From contig OZ245893.1 in assembly GCA_965229645.1 (NCBI GenBank), forward strand, positions 3,100,001 through 3,164,000: DNA of 64,000 nucleotides, written 5' to 3'. Positions 36,743 through 44,519 of the stretch are shown here, piece after piece; positions within the stretch are counted from its first letter, which is position 1; every line of letters starts with the position of its first letter. Under the pieces are notes generated by a model. That model saw only the letters and a program-made list of their open reading frames with translations, had not been told where the DNA came from and made no database searches. This stretch comes from CAXQZM01 sp965229645. Its GTDB lineage: Bacteria > Pseudomonadota > Alphaproteobacteria > UBA7985. Position numbers and translations under genes: made by a program.

Positions 36743-38407
36743 ATGGACGGTGGTAAATTACTCGCACAGACCCTGCAGGCCTTTGGCGCGACCAAGGCCT
36801 TTGGGGTGCCAGGGGAATCTTTCTTAGCCCTGCTCAACGGGCTTTACGATTTGCAAGGGACGTTTGACTTCATTACCTGTCGTCAAGAGGGCGGGGCGGC
36901 CTATATGGCGGCGGCCTACGGTAAGTTAACGGGCCAGCCTGGCATTTGCCTCGTTACTCGAGGGCCTGGTGCCACCAACGCTGCCATTGGCGTCCATACG
37001 GCCCGGCAGGATAGCGCGCCCATGCTACTGTTCGTCGGGCAAGTCGCCACCACCATGCGCGGGCGCGAAGCCTTTCAGGAACTCGACTACCGCGCGGTCT
37101 TCGGCACCATGGCCAAGTGGGTCGTGGAAATCGATGATCCCGCGCGCCTGCCCGAACTGGTCGCGCGCGCCTGGCAAACCGCCGTCAGCGGACGCCCTGG
37201 CCCCGTCGTTCTTGCCCTGCCCGAAGACATGTTGAGCGCCCCTGTGGCCGATTTGCCACAGCCCATCTTGCACCCTATCCACGAACCTGAACCGGCCCAG
37301 GCGGGATTGGCGCAGTTACAAGACCTGCTCGGTACCGCGACCCAGCCCGTGATTTTGATGGGCGGGTGCAACTGGAGCGATCAGGGGCGGACCGACATGC
37401 AGGCCTTTGCCGAACGCACGCGCATCCCCGTGCTGTCGGTGTTTCGGTACCAGGACCAATTCGACAATTTCTCGCCCGTGTTCGCGGGCGAGGCGGGGGT
37501 GGGGATGATCCCTGCGGTGGCGGCGCGGCTGCGCGCGGCCGATCTGATTCTCGCCGTCAACAACCGGTTCGGCGAGACCAGCACGGGCGGCTATAGCTTG
37601 CTCAATGTGCCAGTGCCTCGGCAACGACTGGTCCATGTCCATGCCGACGTTGCCGAGCTGGGGAAGGTCTATCAGCCCGACCTGGCGATGCAGGCGGGTC
37701 CCAATGCCTTTGCCCGCGCTCTTGGCCAGCTTGAGGTGCGCGCGGATCCGCCATGGGCGGACTGGTGCCAGCAGGCACGGGCCGACTACGAAGCCAGCTT
37801 TGATCTGCCCCCGCAACCGTCGCCCGTCGATATGGGCCAGGTCATGGCGCAACTGCAGGCGCGCTTGCCTGGGGACGCAATCCTGACCCACGGCGCGGGT
37901 AACTTTGCCGTGTGGCTCAGCAAGTTCTATAAGTTTGGCGCACGGGCGCGGCTGCTGGCGCCGCAATCGGGCGCCATGGGCTACGGCGTCCCCGCCGCCA
38001 TCGCTGCCAAGGTGGCGCAGCCGCAGCGAACCGTCCTGTGCTTTGCTGGCGACGGCGACTTTCAAATGACCCTGCAGGAGCTCGCGACCGCGCGGCAGGC
38101 GCGGGCATGCCCCGTAATTTTGATCTTGAACAATGGCACCTACGGTACCATCCGCGCCCATCAGGAACGAACCTACCCCGCGCGGGTGATCGGGACGGAT
38201 ATGGTCAGCCCCGATTTTGCCGCCCTGGCGCAGGCCTACGGCTTTTACGGTGAGCGGGTCGGGACCAGCGCCGACTTTGCCGATGCCCTCGACCGCGCGC
38301 TCGCCGCCCCCGCAGGGGCGGTCTTGGATTTGAACATCTCAGCAGAAGCCCTAAGCCCTCGCCAAACCCTCTCGGCCATGCGCGCTGGGGCTCTAAGCGG
38401 GGAATGA
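36743..38407 (+). CDS. Thiamine diphosphate-dependent enzyme, acetolactate synthase large-subunit-like
   Basis: A 554-residue member of the ThDP-enzyme superfamily (acetolactate synthase / benzoylformate decarboxylase-like). It starts MDGGKLLAQTLQAFG at ATG 36743; upstream in-frame codons lie in repeat-derived sequence. The N-terminal pyrimidine-binding domain shows GVPGES and the conserved activating Glu in TCRQEGGAAYMA (about residue 51). The central domain is about 190-330. The C-terminal pyrophosphate-binding domain has GDGDFQMTLQELATA...LNNGTYGTI, the classical GDG-to-NN metal/ThDP motif. No regulatory ilvH subunit or other branched-chain synthesis gene lies next to it, so biosynthetic acetolactate synthase is not assured; it may act in catabolism. 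Substrate cannot be set from sequence. Confidence 0.85.
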   Translation: MDGGKLLAQTLQAFGATKAFGVPGESFLALLNGLYDLQGTFDFITCRQEGGAAYMAAAYGKLTGQPGICLVTRGPGATNAAIGVHTARQDSAPMLLFVGQVATTMRGREAFQELDYRAVFGTMAKWVVEIDDPARLPELVARAWQTAVSGRPGPVVLALPEDMLSAPVADLPQPILHPIHEPEPAQAGLAQLQDLLGTATQPVILMGGCNWSDQGRTDMQAFAERTRIPVLSVFRYQDQFDNFSPVFAGEAGVGMIPAVAARLRAADLILAVNNRFGETSTGGYSLLNVPVPRQRLVHVHADVAELGKVYQPDLAMQAGPNAFARALGQLEVRADPPWADWCQQARADYEASFDLPPQPSPVDMGQVMAQLQARLPGDAILTHGAGNFAVWLSKFYKFGARARLLAPQSGAMGYGVPAAIAAKVAQPQRTVLCFAGDGDFQMTLQELATARQARACPVILILNNGTYGTIRAHQERTYPARVIGTDMVSPDFAALAQAYGFYGERVGTSADFADALDRALAAPAGAVLDLNISAEALSPRQTLSAMRAGALSGE

Positions 38408-38410
38408 TTG

Positions 38411-38860
38411 CAGTGGCCAAAAAGTTGACATTTTTTTGGTCGCGTTGCGTCTCACAGCAGAAGCGCGTCGCGTTTCTGCTTTTTTGGGTTGCGGTCTCAC
38501 CTCGCTCGCTAGGCTCGCTCAGCCCGACGCTTTATTGGCGGTCTCACCTCGCTCGCTAGGCTCGCTCAGCCCGACGCTTTATTGCGGGTCTCACCTCGCT
38601 CGCTAGGCTCGCTCAGCCCGACGCTTTATTGGCGGTCTCACCTCGCTCGCTAGGCTCGCTCAGCCCGACGCTTTATTGGCGGTCTCACCTCGCTCGCTAG
38701 GCTCGCTCAGCCCGACCGCAGGACGGGGCCTTTGCTTATGCCCCGAGGCGCTTTCTTAGCTATTCTCGAGGCCGCTCATTTGGAGCGCGGGCGTTCCCTG
38801 CGCCCTTCGGGCTTGGAGCCCGCTGCGGGGGGCCGAGGTCGCGGCTCCCGTTTTTTGTGG
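38411..38860 (+). repeat. Degenerate MITE-A copy expanded by tandem repeats
   Basis: The region begins with a relic of the TTGACA stem (GGCCAAAAAGTTGACATTTTTTTGG) and the AGCAGAAGCGCG/CGCGTTTCTGCT stem. Five tandem 47-bp units follow, then GGGGCC...CCCCGAGGCGCTTTCTTAGC and a disturbed GC-rich hairpin. The right terminal repeat is not recognisable. It fills the gap between the ThDP enzyme and ftsK. Confidence 0.65.
38491..38725. repeat. Tandem array, 5 x 47 bp
   Basis: Units start at 38491, 38538, 38585, 38632 and 38679 with core GCGGTCTCACCTCGCTCGCT. Copies are nearly identical; the third reads GCGGG in place of GGCGG at the joint. The period is not a multiple of three, so it is not a coding repeat. 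Confidence 0.9.
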
Positions 38861-38934
38861 CAATTCGCGTCGAATTTATTAAGGAAGTGAACGGCTTAGC
38901 CTGTTCTTTTCTTAATCCATCTCCGCTTTCGACC

Positions 38935-41757
38935 ATGTTTTCGTTCTCCCCTTGGTTTTTCCGCCGCCAAAGGCCCAGTCCGCAAAGGGGTGAGGCAACG
39001 GCGGAAGTCGATTGGAATGAGGAAGAACCTTTTTTGGGGCCCGTTCGGCACACGCCCCGGCCCTTGCTGCCTGCCAAACTCCACCGCACTTTGGTGCAGA
39101 TGGGCTGGCGGGTGCTTGCGTTGGTTTTTGGATTGCTTGCGGCAGGATTGGCCTTAGCCAGGCTCACCTACAATCCCCTTGATCCATCCTGGAATACGGC
39201 AACGGCCTTGCCCGCGACCAATGCCTTGGGGGGCGTGGGCGCGCGCATGGCCGATCTATTGGTTCAGGGGATCGGGCTTATGACCTGGTATCTGATCGCG
39301 GCCCTGGCCCTGACGGCGGTGCGCACTTGGCGAACCTTGGCCCTACCGACGCCCCTGCGGCGCTTAGGCTGGTTTGCCCTTTCGATCTTGCTGTGGTCGC
39401 TAGGGCTTGCCGTGGTCTTGCCCTGGTGGCCCATGATCGCCGGGGTGGTTGGGTTCCTCTTCGCCAGCTTTGTTCCCGCCTGGCTTGGGGTGGTGGTGGG
39501 TCCTTTGGCGCTGCTTGGGGCGCTGGGTGCCACCGCCCACGCCATGCGTTTGACTTGGCACGAAATCTCGGCCGAGATACGCGGGCTGGCTCAGATTCGT
39601 CATCAAGTTGCCATGCCAAAGTTGCACCCTGTCCCTGCCACGAATCTCAACTTGTGGTCGTGGATACGGGGCTTGATGTCGCGTCGATCGGGCAAAGCGG
39701 GGGACGCGCCGCAGGAACCCGATGCCATTCCCCGTTTTCTGGTTCCTGGGAATCTGGCCCCTGCGCCAACGCCGACCCAAGGGGCCGCCGCGATGCCGCC
39801 CACGGACGACGATTTCGCCCCGCAATCGGTCGATGCCTCAGGGTCCAGTCCCTTATACGAGGTTGATTTGGACTTGCCCCCATCCCTGGCGACGCCAGGT
39901 CCGCAGATGGATGAGAGCGAGCCAGGGGTCGGCGCGGGCCCTGCGGTGCCCGACCAAAGCCACAGCGAGCCCCTACACCCGCAGGACCCTGCCGACGATT
40001 TTAGTCCAGACCCGCCAGACGCGGGCATGCGGGAGGCCCCTGCCTTCGTCGCCACGCCCGATGGGGAGGCCGAAGAAATAGACCTGGTCATCCAGCGCCC
40101 GTCGGCGACGTTGGTGGAAACTGCGCAAGTGTCCCGCCAAACCCGCAGCCAGTCTGCCCCCCCTGCCCCACAGGCAACGGCGGGGACCCGTGCAGCGGGG
40201 GCGAGCGCGACGGCCACCTATGCCCCTCCGCCGCTTTCGCTGCTGTACCAACCCACCCCCCACGACCGCGCGGCGGCCATGACGCAGGAGGAGGCCGACG
40301 CCACCGCGCGCCGCCTAGAGGCAACCTTGAAAGACTACGGCGTCAAGGGGGAGATCACGCGCGTCTTGCCTGGTCCCGTCGTCACCCTCTACGAACTCGA
40401 ACCCGCACCGGGCATCAAAACCAGTCGGGTGGTCGGCCTGGCGGACGACATCGCCCGGTCCATGGCGGCCCTGTCGGCCCGGATCGCCCCCGTGCGCGGC
40501 AAGTCCGTCATCGGCATCGAATTGCCGAACCCTAAGCGGGAAACGGTGTTTTTGCACGAGTTGCTGGCGGACGGGTCTTTCGCAGGGTCGGCGGCGGCGC
40601 TGCCCCTGGCCCTCGGCAAAGATATAGGCGGCCAGGCGGTCATGGGCGATCTGGCCAAAATGCCCCACCTGCTGGTGGCGGGAACCACGGGATCGGGCAA
40701 GTCGGTGGCGGTCAATACGATGATTTTGAGCCTGGTCTATGCCCTGTCCCCCGAACAGGTGCGCTTTATCATGATCGATCCCAAGATTTTGGAGCTGTCG
40801 GTCTACGACGGCATCCCCCATCTCTTGTCGCCAGTTGTGACGGACCCCAAGAAGGCGGTGGTGGCGCTCAAGTGGGTGGTTCAGGAAATGAACCAACGCT
40901 ATCAGTCTATGAGCACCCTGAACGTGCGCAACATCGGCAACTACAACGCCAAGATCAAGTCAGCGCTGAAGAATGGGGAAACTCTGCGGCGGCAAGTGCA
41001 AGTCGGGTTTGACCCCGATACGGGCGAACCTCTGGTCGAGGATCAAGCCTTCGATACGCGCCCACTGCCGCACATTGTCGTGATCGTCGATGAAATGGCC
41101 GAACTGATGCTCATGGTCGGCAAGGACATCGAGGCGGCGATCCAATCCATCGCGCAAAAGGCGCGCGCTGCGGGCATTCATATGATCATGGCAACCCAGC
41201 GCCCATCGGTCGATGTCATCACGGGGACGATCAAGGCCAACTTCCCCAGCCGTATTTCGTTCGCGGTGTCGTCCAAGATTGATTCGCGAACCGTCCTGAA
41301 TGAAATGGGGGCCGAACAACTGCTCGGCCAGGGTGATATGCTCTATCAACCCAACGGCGGCCTGACCACGCGGGTCCATGGCCCCTTCGCCTCAGATGAA
41401 GAGGTGGAGGCGGTGGTGCAGCATCTGTGCAGTGTTGGCACGCCTGACTATGTGGAGGCGATCGGCGATGAAGAGGCTATGGACGCCGCCATGGGTTCCG
41501 ACGCGCTCGACATGCCCCTATTCGAAAAGGACTCCAGTGGCGACGATCTCTACGATCGGGCCGTGCAAGTGGTGTTGCGGGACAAAAAAGCCTCGACCTC
41601 GCACGTGCAGCGACGCTTGCAAATCGGCTATAATCGCGCCGCAAACCTGATCGACCGTATGGAACAAGAAGGTTTGATTACCCCCGCCGACCACGTCGGC
41701 CGCCGCAAAATCAATGTTCCTGGCGATAGCGCAAACGATGGCGAGGTGCCAATTTAA
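38935..41757 (+). CDS. ftsK: DNA translocase FtsK
   Basis: A 940-residue FtsK/SpoIIIE motor that pumps chromosome ends through the division septum and activates dif recombination. About four N-terminal membrane segments lie at residues 50-200. A Pro/Ala/Asp-rich linker runs to about 430. The alpha/beta motor domains carry Walker A in GTTGSGKS (about 583-590) and Walker B in VVIVDEMAEL (about 713-722). The C-terminal gamma winged helix has TSHVQRRLQIGYNRAANLID, for reading KOPS sites. The start is uncertain: ATG 38935 gives a normal length, but an in-frame GTG at 38857 would start inside the repeat-rich spacer. No strong Shine-Dalgarno helps. lolA and xth lie downstream, as in other alphaproteobacteria. 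Confidence 0.93.
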   Translation: MFSFSPWFFRRQRPSPQRGEATAEVDWNEEEPFLGPVRHTPRPLLPAKLHRTLVQMGWRVLALVFGLLAAGLALARLTYNPLDPSWNTATALPATNALGGVGARMADLLVQGIGLMTWYLIAALALTAVRTWRTLALPTPLRRLGWFALSILLWSLGLAVVLPWWPMIAGVVGFLFASFVPAWLGVVVGPLALLGALGATAHAMRLTWHEISAEIRGLAQIRHQVAMPKLHPVPATNLNLWSWIRGLMSRRSGKAGDAPQEPDAIPRFLVPGNLAPAPTPTQGAAAMPPTDDDFAPQSVDASGSSPLYEVDLDLPPSLATPGPQMDESEPGVGAGPAVPDQSHSEPLHPQDPADDFSPDPPDAGMREAPAFVATPDGEAEEIDLVIQRPSATLVETAQVSRQTRSQSAPPAPQATAGTRAAGASATATYAPPPLSLLYQPTPHDRAAAMTQEEADATARRLEATLKDYGVKGEITRVLPGPVVTLYELEPAPGIKTSRVVGLADDIARSMAALSARIAPVRGKSVIGIELPNPKRETVFLHELLADGSFAGSAAALPLALGKDIGGQAVMGDLAKMPHLLVAGTTGSGKSVAVNTMILSLVYALSPEQVRFIMIDPKILELSVYDGIPHLLSPVVTDPKKAVVALKWVVQEMNQRYQSMSTLNVRNIGNYNAKIKSALKNGETLRRQVQVGFDPDTGEPLVEDQAFDTRPLPHIVVIVDEMAELMLMVGKDIEAAIQSIAQKARAAGIHMIMATQRPSVDVITGTIKANFPSRISFAVSSKIDSRTVLNEMGAEQLLGQGDMLYQPNGGLTTRVHGPFASDEEVEAVVQHLCSVGTPDYVEAIGDEEAMDAAMGSDALDMPLFEKDSSGDDLYDRAVQVVLRDKKASTSHVQRRLQIGYNRAANLIDRMEQEGLITPADHVGRRKINVPGDSANDGEVPI

Positions 41758-41894
41758 CCCATTCGAGGTCGCCTTGAATCGGTTGGACGGGCTTGAGGCC
41801 TATGGTGGCGCGGGGTTCTTCACCTCGTTTGGAGGTAGAGCCCGCGCTGGGAACAAGGGCGTTTGGGCAACAAGTTTGCGTGCGCAAAGCCCTC

Positions 41895-42010
41895 ATACCA
41901 ACGGAAGTATTCAATGACCTATGGGCCGTCTGCGTTCGAGCGCCGAGACTCAATTCATATGGCAAGCAAACTGCAATCGGACAACGGTCATTCGACCTTT
42001 CCGCTGGTAT
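41895..42010 (+). repeat. MITE-B copy 2 (116 bp)
   Basis: Starts ATACCAACGGAAG and ends TTCCGCTGGTAT; nearly identical to 17011-17126, differing at only a few positions. It is immediately followed, one base later, by a MITE-A copy. The stretch 41758-41894 before it shows no gene or hairpin I can support. Confidence 0.8.
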
Positions 42011-42011
42011 C

Positions 42012-42207
42012 ATACAAACGGCGAAAAAAGTTGACACTTTTTTGGCCGTTTTGTGTCTCACGGCAGAAACGCTTCGCGTTTCGCCTCCGACGGGGCCTTC
42101 GCTTTCCCCCGAGGCGCTTTCTTAGCTCATCTCGGGGCCGCTACGGGGGCCGCGGTCGCGGCCCTATACCAGCGATCAAAAGAGTCATTTTCAATTGCCG
42201 CTGGTAT
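42012..42207 (+). repeat. MITE-A copy 3 (196 bp, short form)
   Basis: Starts ATACAAACGGCGAAAA, a variant end, and ends GCCGCTGGTAT. It holds the TTGACA stem, GAAACGCTTCGCGTTTC, and the GC-rich hairpin, with no tandem unit. It lies 62 bp upstream of the lolA start and so occupies its likely promoter region. Confidence 0.8.
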
Positions 42208-42269
42208 TGCAAACTTTCGCACGTTCACACGCCCTAGGCTTTCCGCAAAGACTCCGCTATAAGGACCCT

Positions 42270-42881
42270 ATGACCAAGCCAGACCTTCTCACCCGCCGTC
42301 GGGCTCTGACCCTCGTGACAGGGGGGGCCCTATTCTTTGCCGCCAACCCCAGCGCCGCGGCGCAGAGCCTTTCGGTTTTGCGACCGCAGATTGAGGATGC
42401 CATTCGCGGCATAACGACCCAGCGCGGCGAGTTTATGCAGATCGACACGTCGACAGGCAGGGGCGAGCAAGGGACCTACATGATCTCCCGCCCAGGGAGG
42501 TTGCGGTTTGAATACGATGCCCGACCCGAGATCCTGCTGGCCGACGGGCAGCACGTTGCGCGCGTCAATACGCGCACCAACGCCGTATCGCGCGTGCGGT
42601 TGAATGCGACGCCCTTGCGGATCCTTTTGTCCGACGACGTTGATCTGACCGACGGCGTTACCATTACCCAGATGGAGCAAACGCCCGATTCTTTGTTCGT
42701 CACCTTCTTTGAGACTGGCAAGCGCGATCGTGGCCTGATCACGGTGTTCCTCGATGTCGGGAGTTTTGAACTGCGCGGCTGGAAAATTGAGGAAAACGAC
42801 GGCTTGGTCACGACCATTATCTTGCAGAACACCCAAACGGGGATCGATCTGGACCCCAGATCCTTTGAAATTCCGTCGTGA
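42270..42881 (+). CDS. lolA: LolA-family outer-membrane lipoprotein carrier protein
   Basis: A 203-residue periplasmic protein of the LolA fold, which carries lipoproteins from LolCDE to the outer membrane. ATG 42270 has AAGGA just upstream. The signal sequence has a twin-arginine-like TRRRALTLVTGGALFFAA stretch with cleavage near PSAAA. The mature part shows family features: FMQIDTSTGRGEQGTYMISRP, RLRFEYD, and the later TVFLDVGSFELRGWKI strand pair. It lies between ftsK and xth, the usual alphaproteobacterial context. A repeat element just upstream may have replaced or altered its promoter. Confidence 0.88.
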   Translation: MTKPDLLTRRRALTLVTGGALFFAANPSAAAQSLSVLRPQIEDAIRGITTQRGEFMQIDTSTGRGEQGTYMISRPGRLRFEYDARPEILLADGQHVARVNTRTNAVSRVRLNATPLRILLSDDVDLTDGVTITQMEQTPDSLFVTFFETGKRDRGLITVFLDVGSFELRGWKIEENDGLVTTIILQNTQTGIDLDPRSFEIPS

Positions 42882-42905
42882 TTTAAGAGCGCTTGGCGTC
42901 TGCTC

Positions 42906-43694
42906 ATGGCCCCATCGTCTGCGCCGCAACGGCCCCTGATCGGCCTTTCCTCGTGCCTTGCCCATCGGGGTGAAGGCCTCTACCACGAGGTCAAGGATCC
43001 CTACCACGAAGCGGTTTTGACGTGCGTGTCGGGGCTGGCGCTGTCCATACCTGCTTCGGGCGCGGTTATGGACCTGCCAGCCTATGTCGAGGCCCTCGAT
43101 GGCTTGGTGCTTACGGGGTCGCTTTCCAATGTCCATCCCTCGCGCTATGGGGCCGCGCCAAGCGCAGCCGCAGAACCTTACGACGAGCGGCGCGACAAGG
43201 TAACCTTCGAGCTGCTGGAAATCGGCTTGGCGGCGGGCTTGCCGATCTTGTGCATTTGTCGCGGGTTTCAGGAGGCGGTGGTCTTCTTCGGTGGGACGCT
43301 TTACCCGCTGGTGCACGAGGTCCCAGGAATGAACGACCACCGCCGCGTGCAGGTACCCGATATGGCGGGCCAGTTCGGCTTCAACCACGACGTCGAGGTA
43401 TTGGACGGGCATTGGGCCGATTGGCTCGCGGCGGAAGGGTGTTTGCCGCCAGACCGCCGCGTCCAGGTGAACTCCCTGCATTTGCAAGGCGTCAAGGACA
43501 TGCCCAAAGAGCTGCGCGTGGAGGCGCGGGCGCGCGATGGCTTGGTCGAGGCGTTTTCGGTACCAAAGGCCGCAGGGTTCTTTTGGGCCGGGCAGTTCCA
43601 CCCCGAATGGGACGCCGCCAGTATCCCGCAATACCGCGTCATTTGGCACGCCTTTGGTCAGGCGGCGGCGCGGCGACGTGCGGCGCGCCGATGA
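42906..43694 (+). CDS. Class I glutamine amidotransferase-like peptidase (C26, gamma-glutamyl-GABA hydrolase type)
   Basis: A 262-residue member of peptidase family C26 (PuuD-like). The nucleophile Cys is in LPILCICRGFQEAV, and the catalytic His/Glu are in GQFHPEWD near the C-terminus. DGLVLTGSLSNVHPSRYG is the family's oxyanion-region motif. PuuD hydrolyses gamma-glutamyl-gamma-aminobutyrate in putrescine breakdown, but no other putrescine gene is nearby, so the substrate is open. It starts 25 bp after lolA and its stop overlaps the xth start as ATGA, so it is in the same transcript. Confidence 0.85.
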   Translation: MAPSSAPQRPLIGLSSCLAHRGEGLYHEVKDPYHEAVLTCVSGLALSIPASGAVMDLPAYVEALDGLVLTGSLSNVHPSRYGAAPSAAAEPYDERRDKVTFELLEIGLAAGLPILCICRGFQEAVVFFGGTLYPLVHEVPGMNDHRRVQVPDMAGQFGFNHDVEVLDGHWADWLAAEGCLPPDRRVQVNSLHLQGVKDMPKELRVEARARDGLVEAFSVPKAAGFFWAGQFHPEWDAASIPQYRVIWHAFGQAAARRRAARR

Positions 43695-44473
43695 GGATCG
43701 CGACCTGGAACGTCAACGGGATTCGGCCCCGTAAGGCGCAGGTTCTGGACCTACTGAGGGACGAGGACTTGGACGTCTTATGTCTGCAAGAAACCAAGAT
43801 CGCCGATGACATATTCCCGCGTCAGGATTTCATCGATGCAGGCTATGCCCATTTGAACATCGTTGGGCAAAAGGCCCACCACGGCGTCGCCCTCGTTTCC
43901 CGCGTGCCCTTTAGGGCGGCTGATCGCCGCATTTTTACGGGTCTGGACGACAAGCGCCATGCGCAGGTGACATTCGAAAATGGTCTTGACGTTCATTGCT
44001 TCTACGTTCCCTCGGGCGGCGACAAGCCCGATCGCTCGGCGAATGCCAAATTTGACCACAAGATGCGGTTCTTGGCGGAGATGGCGGACCTGGCGCGCAG
44101 CCAGGCGCAGGCGTCGGTCTGGATGGGAGATTTAAACGTGGCCTACCAGGAAAACGATACCTGGGATCATAAGAAAAACCGCCGCTTGGTCGGCCATTCA
44201 GACGGGGAGCGCGCCGCCCTGGCCGCTGTCATCGCGGCGGGCAAATTTCACGACTTGCCCCGTGAGGCCGCGGGGCCAGAGGCGCGGCTGTTCACCTGGT
44301 GGGGCTATCGCTACAAACTCTCGGTCGCGAAGGACTATGGCTGGCGCCTCGACCACATACTGGCCTCGCCCGAGGCGGCGAAGCACGTTGTGACCTGTCA
44401 CGCGCTCAAACGCACCCGATTGGTCGACAGCCCTTCCGACCATATTCCTCTTATTGTCGAGTTTGCGGGATAG
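43691..44473 (+). CDS. xth: Exodeoxyribonuclease III family AP endonuclease
   Basis: A 260-residue endonuclease/exonuclease/phosphatase-fold enzyme that cleaves at abasic sites and trims 3' ends in base excision repair. It begins MRIATWNVNGIRPR (metal-binding Asn). The catalytic Glu is in CLQETKI, the Asp/Asn pair in WMGDLNVAY, and the terminal Asp/His pair in SDHIPLIV. Start at ATG 43691 overlaps the previous stop by 4 bp; a longer upstream open frame is only a shadow of that gene. It runs convergently into polA with a 46-bp gap. Confidence 0.93.
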   Translation: MRIATWNVNGIRPRKAQVLDLLRDEDLDVLCLQETKIADDIFPRQDFIDAGYAHLNIVGQKAHHGVALVSRVPFRAADRRIFTGLDDKRHAQVTFENGLDVHCFYVPSGGDKPDRSANAKFDHKMRFLAEMADLARSQAQASVWMGDLNVAYQENDTWDHKKNRRLVGHSDGERAALAAVIAAGKFHDLPREAAGPEARLFTWWGYRYKLSVAKDYGWRLDHILASPEAAKHVVTCHALKRTRLVDSPSDHIPLIVEFAG

Positions 44474-44519
44474 GGACGGCAAGCAGAAAACGTCGCGCGC
44501 GGCGATCCATGCCGATTTA

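Noticed and set aside
38491..38725. Possible CRISPR array
   Set aside because: Units are identical end to end with no variable spacers and no cas genes nearby; it is a simple tandem repeat.
42330..43649. Minus-strand open frame of 439 codons across lolA and the C26 peptidase gene
   Set aside because: Both plus-strand genes have clear family motifs; the antisense product has none and spans their boundary.
43022..43690. Upstream extension of the xth frame to 43022
   Set aside because: It overlaps the C26 peptidase in another frame and is Arg/Gly-rich without exonuclease similarity; the true start is the ATG at 43691.
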